A stretch of 64,000 bases of DNA, taken from NCBI RefSeq assembly GCF_009646095.1, contig NZ_CP045725.1, positions 1,364,001-1,428,000 on the forward strand. Direction: 5' to 3'. Of the stretch, positions 54,341 to 62,094 are shown one piece after another. The position numbers and the translations under genes were made by a program. Source of the stretch: Raineyella fluvialis (GTDB taxonomy: Bacteria; Actinomycetota; Actinomycetes; Propionibacteriales; Propionibacteriaceae). The first letter of the stretch is position 1. Every line of letters starts with the position of its first letter. Under the pieces are notes generated by a model, which saw nothing but the letters and a program-made list of their open reading frames with translations, searched no databases and was not told the origin of the DNA.

Positions 54341-55117
54341 ATGGCGGAAGCCAAGAGCGACGGCTCGGTCCAGGCGGTCACCCGTGCCTTCCGGATCCTT
54401 GAGGCCATCGCCGCGGTGGAGCACCCGATGGGGATCACCGAGATCGCGGAGGCCTGCGACCTGCCGTTGCCGACCACGCACCGGATCCTGAACACGTTGC
54501 TGGCCACCGGTTACGTGTTCAAGACACCCCGGCGTACGTACGGGCTCGGCGCCCGGCTGATCCCGCTGTCCCGCTATGCCGGTGGCGCGCTCGGGGTGGC
54601 CCTGCGGCCCCTGCTGGCCGAGTTCACCGCGAAGGTCCAGGAATCTGCCTCGGTCGCGATCCTCGACCAGGACTTCGCCCGCTACATCGCCCATGTCCCG
54701 TCGGAACAACCGATGCGCCTGTTCACCGAGGTCGGCAACCGGGTCGAGCTCTATGCCTCCGGTGTGGGCAAGGCCATCCTGAGCCAGGGCTCGGACGCCG
54801 AAGCCCGCGCCAGCCTTGAGCGCACCGGGATGCGGCGCTTCACCTCGACCACGGTGACGGATCCCGATGAGTTGGTCGAGCAGTTGCAGTTGATCCGCGA
54901 GCTCGGCTACGCCCTCGATGAGGGTGAGCACGACCTCGGCGTCCGCTGCGTGGCCGTGCCGCTCGGCCAGGACCTGCGCATCGCCGTGTCGGCCTCCGGT
55001 CCCCCGAGCCGGGTGACCGACGAGATGGTGGTCAACGTGCTGGTCCCCGAGCTGACCGAGCTGGCGAAGCGGCTGGGAGAGGCGATCGTGAAGGGTGCCG
55101 CCGGTAACGGTCGCTGA
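54341..55117 (+). CDS. IclR family regulator (copy 2)
   Basis: A 258-residue IclR protein: N-terminal helix-turn-helix SVQAVTRAFRILEAIAAVEHPMG, then CDLPLPTTHRILNTLLATGY; effector domain RYIAHVPSEQPMRLFTEVGN, ASGVGKAILSQ, GVRCVAVPLGQDLRIAVSASG. It is closely similar to copy 1 at 35478. It is divergent from allB and convergent with NCS1 permease 2, so it is the likely local regulator of allantoin use. The ATG at 54341 follows AAAGGGGACGAGGT. Confidence 0.92.
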   Translation: MAEAKSDGSVQAVTRAFRILEAIAAVEHPMGITEIAEACDLPLPTTHRILNTLLATGYVFKTPRRTYGLGARLIPLSRYAGGALGVALRPLLAEFTAKVQESASVAILDQDFARYIAHVPSEQPMRLFTEVGNRVELYASGVGKAILSQGSDAEARASLERTGMRRFTSTTVTDPDELVEQLQLIRELGYALDEGEHDLGVRCVAVPLGQDLRIAVSASGPPSRVTDEMVVNVLVPELTELAKRLGEAIVKGAAGNGR

Positions 55118-55165
55118 GTCCTTCACGATCCCTCCTCCCCCAGCCTGTGCAGTGGGCCTGCTCCG

Positions 55166-56704
55166 TCAGCGGTACTGGCCCGCGTTGGCGCTGGCCTGGG
55201 TGAGGTTCTCGTGGTCGTCCAGCGAGTACCCCTCCTCGACCTGGATGGCCATCCGCACCGAGTCGGCGATCGACGTGTCGTGGCGCGAGATCAGGTAGTG
55301 CGCCGCGAACGCCAGGGCCGCGCCGATGAACCAGGAGAACGGGGCCAGGACCGCGAAGGCGGGCACCAGGGCCACGATGATCGTGGGGATCGAGGTGATC
55401 AGGAAGGAGACGATCGCCTTGCGGTTCCAGCCCTTGGTGTAGGTGTAGTAGCCCTGGTCGCGGAACAGGTCGCCGAGGACCACCCGCTGCTTACGCAGGA
55501 CGTAGTAGTCGGCCATGATGATGCCGAACAGCGGGCCGAGCATGGCGCCGACGGCACCGAGGAAGATGTTGACCACGATGGGGTTGTTGAACAGGTTCCA
55601 GGGGGTCATCACCAGGGCGATGACGGCGGAGATCAGGCCGCCGCGCTTGAAGTCGATCTTGCTCGGCCACATGTTGGCCAGGTCGTACGCCGGGGAGACG
55701 AAGTTGGCCACGACGTTGATGCCCAGGGTGGCGATGGCGAAGGTCAGGGCGCCGAGGATCAGGACGAAGACGTTGTCGATGCGGCCGACCAGTTCGACCG
55801 GGTCGTAGATGTGCTCACCGTAGACGGCGAACGAACCGGCGGTCACGATCACGGACAGGATCGAGAAGGCGATGAAGTTGACCGGCAGGCCCCAGAAGTT
55901 GGCCTTGAAGACCGACTTCTTCGTGGGAGCGAACCGGGAGAAGTCGCAGAAGTTGAGCATCAGGGTGGAGAAGTAGGCCACCGTCAGCGCGATCGCCGCG
56001 AAGAAGGCGTGCGTCATGCCCCACTTCGGGGTGGCGCCCGGGAGGGTCAGCGAGATGTGGCCGCCGGCCTGCACGATGATGTAGATCGCCAGCATGATCA
56101 TCACGACCCAGACGGCCGGACCGGCCCAGTCCTGGAACTTGCGGATCGTCTCCATGCCGTTGCGCAGGAGCAGCAGCTGCAGGGCCCACATCGTGACGAA
56201 CGCGATCCAGCCGAGCGTCGACTCACCCAGGATGTTGTTGTGGGTCAGGGCGCCGAGGCCGGGGAAGACCTTGACGCTGAGGATGATGACCGCACGCGAG
56301 GCCAGCCAGGTCTGGATGCCGTACCAGGCGATGGCGACCAGCGCCCGGATCAGGGCCGGAACGTTGGAGCCCAGCGTTCCGAAGGAGATCCGCGCCAGGA
56401 CCGGGTAAGGGATGCCGTACTTCTGACCGGCCCAGCCGGACAGGTTCATCAGCAGGAAGACGAGGGCGATGCCGATCACCAGGCTGCCGAACACCCAGGT
56501 GGCTCCCAGGCCGAGAGCGAAGAGGCCGGCGGCGAAGGTATAGCCACCGATGGAGTGGATGTCCGACATCCACATCGCGAACAGCGAGTACGTACCCCAC
56601 TTGCGTGCGTGGGCGGGACGGAGGTCCTCGTTGATCAGGCGCGGCGAGACCCCGGGGATCTCGATCTGGTCAGTGATGCCGACGTTGGCATCGATGCTGG
56701 TCAT
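55166..56704 (-). CDS. NCS1 family permease 2 (probable allantoin permease)
   Basis: A 512-residue NCS1 symporter with about 12 helices: FAMWMSDIHSIGGYTFAAGLF in helix 1, YGIPYPVLARISFGTLGSNVP, AIAWYGIQTWLASRAV, LMLNFCDFSRFAPTKKSV, VMTPWNLFNNP. It lies in one operon with carbamate kinase and the racemase-like gene, next to allantoinase, so it is the better candidate of the two NCS1 proteins for allantoin uptake. A repeat-bearing C-rich leader precedes it. Confidence 0.9.
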   Translation of the reverse strand: MTSIDANVGITDQIEIPGVSPRLINEDLRPAHARKWGTYSLFAMWMSDIHSIGGYTFAAGLFALGLGATWVFGSLVIGIALVFLLMNLSGWAGQKYGIPYPVLARISFGTLGSNVPALIRALVAIAWYGIQTWLASRAVIILSVKVFPGLGALTHNNILGESTLGWIAFVTMWALQLLLLRNGMETIRKFQDWAGPAVWVVMIMLAIYIIVQAGGHISLTLPGATPKWGMTHAFFAAIALTVAYFSTLMLNFCDFSRFAPTKKSVFKANFWGLPVNFIAFSILSVIVTAGSFAVYGEHIYDPVELVGRIDNVFVLILGALTFAIATLGINVVANFVSPAYDLANMWPSKIDFKRGGLISAVIALVMTPWNLFNNPIVVNIFLGAVGAMLGPLFGIIMADYYVLRKQRVVLGDLFRDQGYYTYTKGWNRKAIVSFLITSIPTIIVALVPAFAVLAPFSWFIGAALAFAAHYLISRHDTSIADSVRMAIQVEEGYSLDDHENLTQASANAGQYR

Positions 56705-56720
56705 GGTCGTGCTTTCTCTC

Positions 56721-56764
56721 GTGGGGGTGATGCGGTGGGGGTGATGCGGTGGGGTGGTGATGCG
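56721..56764. repeat. 14-bp tandem repeats before NCS1 permease 2
   Basis: GTGGGGGTGATGCG occurs at 56721-56734 and 56735-56748, then a 16-base variant at 56749-56764 and a partial copy. The sense RNA for the permease gene is C-rich and G-poor here, as in the spacers at 51576 and 52645. Confidence 0.85.
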
Positions 56765-56779
56765 GTGGGGTGATCCGGC

Positions 56780-57727
56780 TCAGGCCGTGATCGTGGTGCC
56801 GGCTTCGCCCTTCAGCGCCGCTGCCATCAGCGGAGGCGAGGTGATGATGACGCGGCGGCCGCCACGCTCGAGGAACGCGATCGCCGCCTCGATCTTGGGG
56901 GCCATGGAGCCCGCGCCGAACTGGCCCGCGGCCAGGTACTCCTTGACCTCGTCGACGCAGACGTTGCCGAGCCACTTCTCGTCGGGGGTGTTGAAGTTGA
57001 TCGCCACGGCGTCGACCGCCGTCGAGATCAGCAGGGTGCCCGCATCCAGCTGGTTGGCCAGCATCGAGGCGCCGAAGTCCTTGTCGATGACGGCTTCGAT
57101 GCCGGTGAAGCCCTCGCCGTCCTCGACCACCGGGATGCCGCCGCCGCCGGCGGCGATGACGGTGAAGCCGTTCTCCACCAGCGTACGGATCGCCTCGACC
57201 TCGGCGATACGGACCGGCTTGGGGGAAGCCACCACGCGGCGCCAGCCACGGCCGGCATCCTCGACGACGTCCCAGCCGAGCTCGGCCTCGCGGCGCTTGG
57301 CCTCGTCCTCGTCCATGAACGAACCGATCGGCTTGGTCGGCTTCTGGAACGCGGGGTCCTTGGCGTCGACCACGGTCCGGGTGACGAGGGCGACGATCTG
57401 CTTGTCGACGCCGATCTTGGCGAACTCGTGGCCCAGCGCGTTGCCGAACATGTAGCCGGTGGCTCCCTGGGTGTCGGCGCCAAGGCCGTCGAGCGGGATG
57501 GGCGGCAGTTCCGCGGAGGCCAGTTCGACCCGGCGGAGCAGGAACCCGACCTGGGGGCCGTTGCCGTGGGTGACGATGACCGACCAACCGTCGGCGACCA
57601 TCTGTGCCACGTGCTTCATGGCCTCCGAGGCGGCCGCGTACTGGTCCTGCAGGGAGATGTGGGTCTTGTCGGTGATCAGGGCGTTGCCGCCGACGGCGAC
57701 GACGACTGTGCGGTTGATGTCTTCCAT
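56780..57727 (-). CDS. arcC: Carbamate kinase
   Basis: A 315-residue carbamate kinase: VVAVGGNALITD, VTHGNGPQVGFLLRR, GATGYMFGNAL, VIAAGGGGIPVVEDG, VIDKDFGASMLANQL, LLISTAVDAVAINF and QFGAGSMAPKIEAAIAFLE. It uses carbamoyl phosphate and ADP to make ATP, CO2 and ammonia. No arginine deiminase or ornithine carbamoyltransferase is nearby. It sits in the ureide island with two ATCase-fold proteins, which implies that carbamoyl phosphate arises from ureides. Confidence 0.95.
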   Translation of the reverse strand: MEDINRTVVVAVGGNALITDKTHISLQDQYAAASEAMKHVAQMVADGWSVIVTHGNGPQVGFLLRRVELASAELPPIPLDGLGADTQGATGYMFGNALGHEFAKIGVDKQIVALVTRTVVDAKDPAFQKPTKPIGSFMDEDEAKRREAELGWDVVEDAGRGWRRVVASPKPVRIAEVEAIRTLVENGFTVIAAGGGGIPVVEDGEGFTGIEAVIDKDFGASMLANQLDAGTLLISTAVDAVAINFNTPDEKWLGNVCVDEVKEYLAAGQFGAGSMAPKIEAAIAFLERGGRRVIITSPPLMAAALKGEAGTTITA

Positions 57728-57764
57728 GGGTGTTCCTTCTCAGTTCAGGGGCGGAGGTGAGGGG

Positions 57765-58499
57765 TCAGCGCTGCAGCAGTCGGTGCAGCGGCCAGTTCAC
57801 GACGGTCTTGGGGCGCGGAGGCGCGTAGGTGCGGACCTTGCTGGTCTTCAGTCCGAGGTTGACCAGGGACTCGGCCAACTTCACGGCGGCCGCCACGCCG
57901 TCGACGGTGGGGGCGCCGGTGGCCTCGCGGACGGCGGCGTCCAGGCCGGCCATCCCGCCGCAGCCGAGGACGAGGACTTCGGCACCGTCCTCCTTGATGG
58001 CCCGGACGGCTTGGTCGGTGATGGCGGCGAGGACAACGTCCTGGTCGCCCTCGAGTTCGAGGACGCCCAGCCCGCTGGCTCGTACGGAGGCGCAGTGGTC
58101 GGCGACGCCACCGAGCATCAGCCGCTCCTCGATCAGAGGTACGGCGCGATCGAGCGTGGTCACCACGGAGTAGCGGTAACCGAGCAGGCAGGCCAGGTGG
58201 GCGGCGGCATCGGTGATGTCGACGACGGGGACCTCGAGGACCTCCTTGAGTCCTTCCTGGCCGTGTTCGCCGAAACCGGCCTGGACCACGGCGTCGTACG
58301 GCTCGTCGTAGGCCAGGACCCGATCGAGGACGCCGATGGCGGCCAGGTAGCTCTCGAAGTTGCCTTCGACGGAGTCGGCACCGATGAACGGGGTCAGGCC
58401 GACGATCTCGGTCCCGGGGGCGGCGACCGCCCTCGCTTGTGCCGCGATCGACTCGGTCATCGACTCCGTCGTGTTCACATTGACGACCAGGATTCTCAT
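57765..58499 (-). CDS. Asp/Glu/hydantoin racemase superfamily protein
   Basis: A 244-residue protein of the family that includes allantoin and hydantoin racemases: ILVVNVNTTESMTESI, PVVDITDAAAHLACLLG, and the second-cysteine motif VLVLGCGGMAG with Cys180. The first catalytic cysteine, expected in an ACFGDPG-type motif, is Gly75 here (QAGFGEHGQEG). True two-base racemases need both; arylmalonate decarboxylase has the same Gly/Cys pattern. It heads the operon with carbamate kinase and the permease. It could racemise allantoin by a different mechanism, or act as a decarboxylase or isomerase. The ATG at 58499 is preferred. Confidence 0.82.
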   Translation of the reverse strand: MRILVVNVNTTESMTESIAAQARAVAAPGTEIVGLTPFIGADSVEGNFESYLAAIGVLDRVLAYDEPYDAVVQAGFGEHGQEGLKEVLEVPVVDITDAAAHLACLLGYRYSVVTTLDRAVPLIEERLMLGGVADHCASVRASGLGVLELEGDQDVVLAAITDQAVRAIKEDGAEVLVLGCGGMAGLDAAVREATGAPTVDGVAAAVKLAESLVNLGLKTSKVRTYAPPRPKTVVNWPLHRLLQR

Positions 58500-58654
58500 C
58501 GGATGCCTCCACCGCACTGAGTCGTCAGCGCGACACAGCCGCGACCGCTCACGGGGAGCGTGCGGGAAAGGATGAGAGAGCGGCCCTCGGGGCTGTGGGG
58601 GACAACGTTGTCCTTTCGTCCGGCGGGTCGAGCTCCTGGTGAAGATTCACGATG

Positions 58655-58670
58655 CGGAACTCGTTTTTCG
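58655..58670. promoter_or_regulatory. Candidate IclR operator (CGGAA-N7-TTCG), site 4
   Basis: CGGAACTCGTTTTTCG, the reverse-complement form of the motif at 36382, 37889 and 54181. It lies in the 299-base gap between the racemase-like gene (minus) and the aldo/keto reductase (plus), beside an A/T-richer patch. No gene is seen in this gap. Confidence 0.45.
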
Positions 58671-58798
58671 CTAAGTGGTTGTTGGTAGCCTACGACAAGA
58701 CGTAAGACAAGAGCAACGGGTCGGGGCTCACAGTTCTGGTGGCACCCCCGTCGAACCGGCCAAGGCGCCGACAACCGAAGCAGGACAAGGGAGGACGC

Positions 58799-59647
58799 AT
58801 GGAGGCCACGCAGGTAGCGATCACGCCGGATGTCAGGGTTCCGGCGATCGGAATCGGTACCTGGTATCTGGGAGACCAAGATCACACCCGGGCGCGCGAG
58901 ATCGCCGCGCTGCGCGCTGGGCTCGAGGCGGGTGCGCGGCTCGTCGACACCGCCGAGATGTACGGCAACGGGCGCAGCGAGCGGCTCGTCGGCGAAGCAC
59001 TGAAGGGCATCCGCGACCAGGCGTTCCTGGTCAGCAAGGTCCTGCCCACCAACGCGACGCGCCGGGGCACCGTCGCGGCCTGCGAGGCGTCCCTGCGCCG
59101 GCTCGGCACCGACCACCTCGATCTGTACCTGTTGCACTGGTCCGGCCTGCACCCGGTGGCGGGCACGATCGCGGCGTTCGAACAGTTGCGGGCGGAGGGC
59201 AAGATCGCCGCCTGGGGTGTCTCCAACATGGACCCGGGGGAGATGGAGGCCATCTGGGGGACCCCGGGCGGGCCCGACTGTGCCACCGATCAGGTGCTGT
59301 ACAACCTCACCCGGCGTGGGCCCGAACTCGACCTCTTCCCGCTCCTCGCGGAGCATCGGACCTCGGTGATGGCGTACTCACCGCTCGAGCAGGGCCGCCT
59401 GTTCGCGGGCGCAGCCGGACGGGCCCTCACGTCGATCGCCGCGGACGCGGGAACCACGCCGACGGCTCTCGCTCTGGCCTGGGCCATCCGGGACGGACGT
59501 ACGGTGGCCATCCCGAAGTCGGGCGACCCGCAGCGGATGCTGGCGAACCTCGCCGCCCTCGACGTCACCCTCTCCGCCGAGACCCTGGCCCGGCTCGACG
59601 AGGCCTTCCCGGCGCCCCGGCGCCCGGTCCCGCTCGAGATGCTCTGA
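58799..59647 (+). CDS. Aldo/keto reductase
   Basis: A 282-residue AKR with the catalytic tetrad visible: Asp and Tyr in RLVDTAEMYGNGRSE, Lys in FLVSKVLPTNA, His in YLLHWSGLHPV. Family segments GVSNMDPGEMEAIW, YNLTRRGPELDLFPLL and VAIPKSGDPQRMLANLAAL follow. It reduces an aldehyde or ketone with NADPH; glyoxylate or tartronate semialdehyde would fit the neighbours but are unproven. The ATG at 58799 has AAGGGAGG upstream. It is divergent from the racemase operon across a candidate IclR site. Confidence 0.88.
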   Translation: MEATQVAITPDVRVPAIGIGTWYLGDQDHTRAREIAALRAGLEAGARLVDTAEMYGNGRSERLVGEALKGIRDQAFLVSKVLPTNATRRGTVAACEASLRRLGTDHLDLYLLHWSGLHPVAGTIAAFEQLRAEGKIAAWGVSNMDPGEMEAIWGTPGGPDCATDQVLYNLTRRGPELDLFPLLAEHRTSVMAYSPLEQGRLFAGAAGRALTSIAADAGTTPTALALAWAIRDGRTVAIPKSGDPQRMLANLAALDVTLSAETLARLDEAFPAPRRPVPLEML

Positions 59648-59769
59648 GGTCAGGATTCCGGAGGGGCGCCCGATGACCGCGGCCCCGATGACCGCGGGCA
59701 CCCGACAACCCCAGCGGCGACCGCACCGATCGGCGATAGTGAGGAGAGGGCGGCGGAGGGCGGCTGGAC

Positions 59770-60597
59770 ATGGCTGGGGTGAACGCTCGGCAGGGGGCGC
59801 ATCGGGCTGAGGGGTCACATCGTCCACATCGCGAGGGCTACCGCGTCGAGCGGATGAGCAAGGCCCGTCGGGCGCTGGCGATGGGGCAGAACGTGGCGGT
59901 CCGGCGACACCTGATGTACGCCCTGGTCGAAGCGGATCTCACCGAGCCGCGTCGGTTGCTGCGGGAGCATCGGGAGCGTACGGGGGAGCGGCTGTCCCAG
60001 ACCGCGTATGTGGTGTCCTGTGTGGCGCGGGCGCTGGCCGAGTTCCCCGAACTCAACGCGTTCCGGCGCGGTCGATCACTGGTCTTCCTCGACGAGGTGA
60101 TCATCGAGGTGCTACTCGAGCGCCGGATCGGCGACCAGCCCGCCGTCGGCTACCTTCCCGTCCGGCGCGCCGATACCAAGTCTTTCCGCGAGGTCCACGA
60201 CGAGATCCGTGCCGGGCAGGCGGCCCGGCACGAGACGATCGCCGGGCAGCGGTGGCTGGAGATGGTGCCGCTGGCCCTGACTCCGCTGCTGATGTGGGGG
60301 ATGCGGCGCAGCATCCGCTGGGGTCTCCGGATGGGCGTCGCCGGGGTCAACAACCTCGGGCTCGGCACCGGGACGGCCGGCTGGGGTTTCGCGCCCGGCG
60401 CGGGGACCCTCGCGGTGACCATCGGTGGGATCACCCGGCGTCCGATCTGGGTGGAGGGCCGGCTCGCGGATCGGGAGATCGCCGACATCACCCTCACCTT
60501 CGACCATGACGTCATCGACGGCGCCCCGGCGGCGCGGTTCGCACGGCGACTGGTCGAGCTGCTGGCCGAGGGTGCGTCGCTCCGGGACACGATCTGA
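59770..60597 (+). CDS. Stand-alone 2-oxoacid dehydrogenase acyltransferase domain protein
   Basis: A protein of up to 275 residues with the catalytic E2 domain only: RRHLMYALVEADLTEPRRLL, AYVVSCVARALAEFPELNAF, the active-site region ITLTFDHDVIDGAPAARFARRL (His-x3-Asp-Gly). No lipoyl or E1-binding domain precedes it. A hydrophobic segment (MVPLALTPLLMWGMRRSIRW) is inserted in the middle. Such proteins occur in actinobacteria with unknown role, possibly CoA-dependent acyl transfer. The true start may be the later Met near 59853. Confidence 0.75.
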   Translation: MAGVNARQGAHRAEGSHRPHREGYRVERMSKARRALAMGQNVAVRRHLMYALVEADLTEPRRLLREHRERTGERLSQTAYVVSCVARALAEFPELNAFRRGRSLVFLDEVIIEVLLERRIGDQPAVGYLPVRRADTKSFREVHDEIRAGQAARHETIAGQRWLEMVPLALTPLLMWGMRRSIRWGLRMGVAGVNNLGLGTGTAGWGFAPGAGTLAVTIGGITRRPIWVEGRLADREIADITLTFDHDVIDGAPAARFARRLVELLAEGASLRDTI

Positions 60598-61065
60598 TCC
60601 GGCGCAGGGCGGCCGGCCGGTTGCCGCCCGACAGTTCACCGCCTTCTCGCCGTGGTGTTGACGGCTCCGCCTGCCGGCATTGACGTCCGTCCCGGGGGCG
60701 ATGGACATCCAACCGTGCCTGGAGCAGATCACGCTTCCCTTGGTCGGATTACCGACGATCAGGCCGTGATCGACACCATGCCCGATAGACTCCGATCAAT
60801 GTTGCGCCGGAAGCCCGGTATCCAGAGGAGTTGGATGGTCCGGTATCGGTTTGACCGGGATATGTGCAACGAGAGGCAGGCGATGCGGTGTTCTGACTGG
60901 GGGAAGATCACGGCACGCGTACATTGGTCCCGCAAATCCCCTGCTCGGCGTGGGCGATGTGACGCCGGTCGTGAACGACTCCTCGTGGCAAGGTCGCACG
61001 AATCTGTGCAGAGGAGTTCCTCGCGTCGGTCGTACGTCTCCCTTGACGCTAGAAGGAGAGAAGCA
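60598..61065. other. 468-base gap without a recognised gene
   Basis: No convincing reading frame with a ribosome site and no strong hairpin was seen. A/T content is visibly higher than in the neighbouring genes, and this continues into the two genes to the right, so the segment may be an insertion boundary. Confidence 0.5.
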
Positions 61066-62001
61066 GTGGCCATTTGCAGCCTGTGCGGTCATGAGGCGAA
61101 TGGGCCCTTTTGCAGGGCGTGTGGCGCCCCGGTCGGCTCGCCGCCGGACAATGTGACGGCGACTGCCTCGCCGCCTCTTCCAAGGGCCTCGTCCTCGCCG
61201 TCTGCGGTGCCGCGATCTTCGTCGGCCAATCTCTCGTCAGCGCGTCAGGACGGAACACCTCATGCAGGGGATGGCCCGATGAGCACCCCGGCTCGGGTGA
61301 CGTCTTCACCCGCATCTCCTGTGACCACTGAACGTCGCGCCCCGAGTCCGAAGCGCATCCTCATCATCGGAGGTGGGCTGATCGCGCTGATCGTGGTGGT
61401 GGCGATCGCGGCGGACCTTCGCGGCTCCTCCCGGAGCTCTCGCTCAATCGCGTACCCGTCCGCTGAATCCGTGCCTGCCGCCACCTCTGCTGCCACCTGG
61501 GGCGCTACGAGGGCAGCAGCGTCAGCGTCGTCGGGGGCTGGGTGGTCGCCCTCGGCCGCGACCTCATCCGCCTCTTCCGACGTGGTGACTGAGCAGGAGG
61601 CTCGATCCTGGCTCGAGTCCGAGTCATCCACCTACCGCGTCACGACGGACGACCACTATGTCATCGCATTGTCCGCGAAGTACGTCGGTGCTACTGATCC
61701 ACAACTGACTGCGGCCAATGGCACTCACACCTTCATGTTTCGCGACATCGTCGCCGAATTCCAGTCACTCCGCTCGCGTTTCGGCTCCGACGTCCACTTG
61801 GTCAAGTCGACATCCTTCGGCAAGCAGAACGCCAACGCGAACGTGCCGGCCGGAGAGTCCATCTATGTGACCGTCTATGATCCTGGCACCTTTCTGAGCA
61901 AGGAGGCGGGCCAGGCCTGGTGCGCTCGGAATTTTCCCGATCTCTCCGGGGCATCCCTCGACAACGTGTGTCTGCCGAGGGTGGCGTCCGTCCCACACTG
62001 A
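61066..62001 (+). CDS. Zinc-ribbon membrane-anchored protein of unknown function
   Basis: A 311-residue protein. The N-terminal zinc ribbon has Cys4, Cys7, Cys16 and Cys19 (ICSLCGHEANGPFCRACG). A long Ser/Pro/Ala-rich linker, one membrane helix near residues 96-118 (ILIIGGGLIALIVVVAIAAD), another Ser/Ala-rich linker and a C-terminal extracytoplasmic domain of about 125 residues (TYRVTTDDHYVIALSAKYVG, AGQAWCARNFPDLSGASLDNVCL, with two Cys able to pair) follow. The GTG at 61066 is set by AAGGAGAG upstream. The next gene is an FtsK-type ATPase, so the two may form a membrane system. Family not recognised. Confidence 0.65.
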   Translation: MAICSLCGHEANGPFCRACGAPVGSPPDNVTATASPPLPRASSSPSAVPRSSSANLSSARQDGTPHAGDGPMSTPARVTSSPASPVTTERRAPSPKRILIIGGGLIALIVVVAIAADLRGSSRSSRSIAYPSAESVPAATSAATWGATRAAASASSGAGWSPSAATSSASSDVVTEQEARSWLESESSTYRVTTDDHYVIALSAKYVGATDPQLTAANGTHTFMFRDIVAEFQSLRSRFGSDVHLVKSTSFGKQNANANVPAGESIYVTVYDPGTFLSKEAGQAWCARNFPDLSGASLDNVCLPRVASVPH

Positions 62002-62094
62002 GCCGAAGGGCGCAGATGAGGCGATGAGCCTCTCGGCTATATGCTGACGCCGGAGTCTGATGACTCCTACTCACTCGGCTTTGGGGGGAAACAC

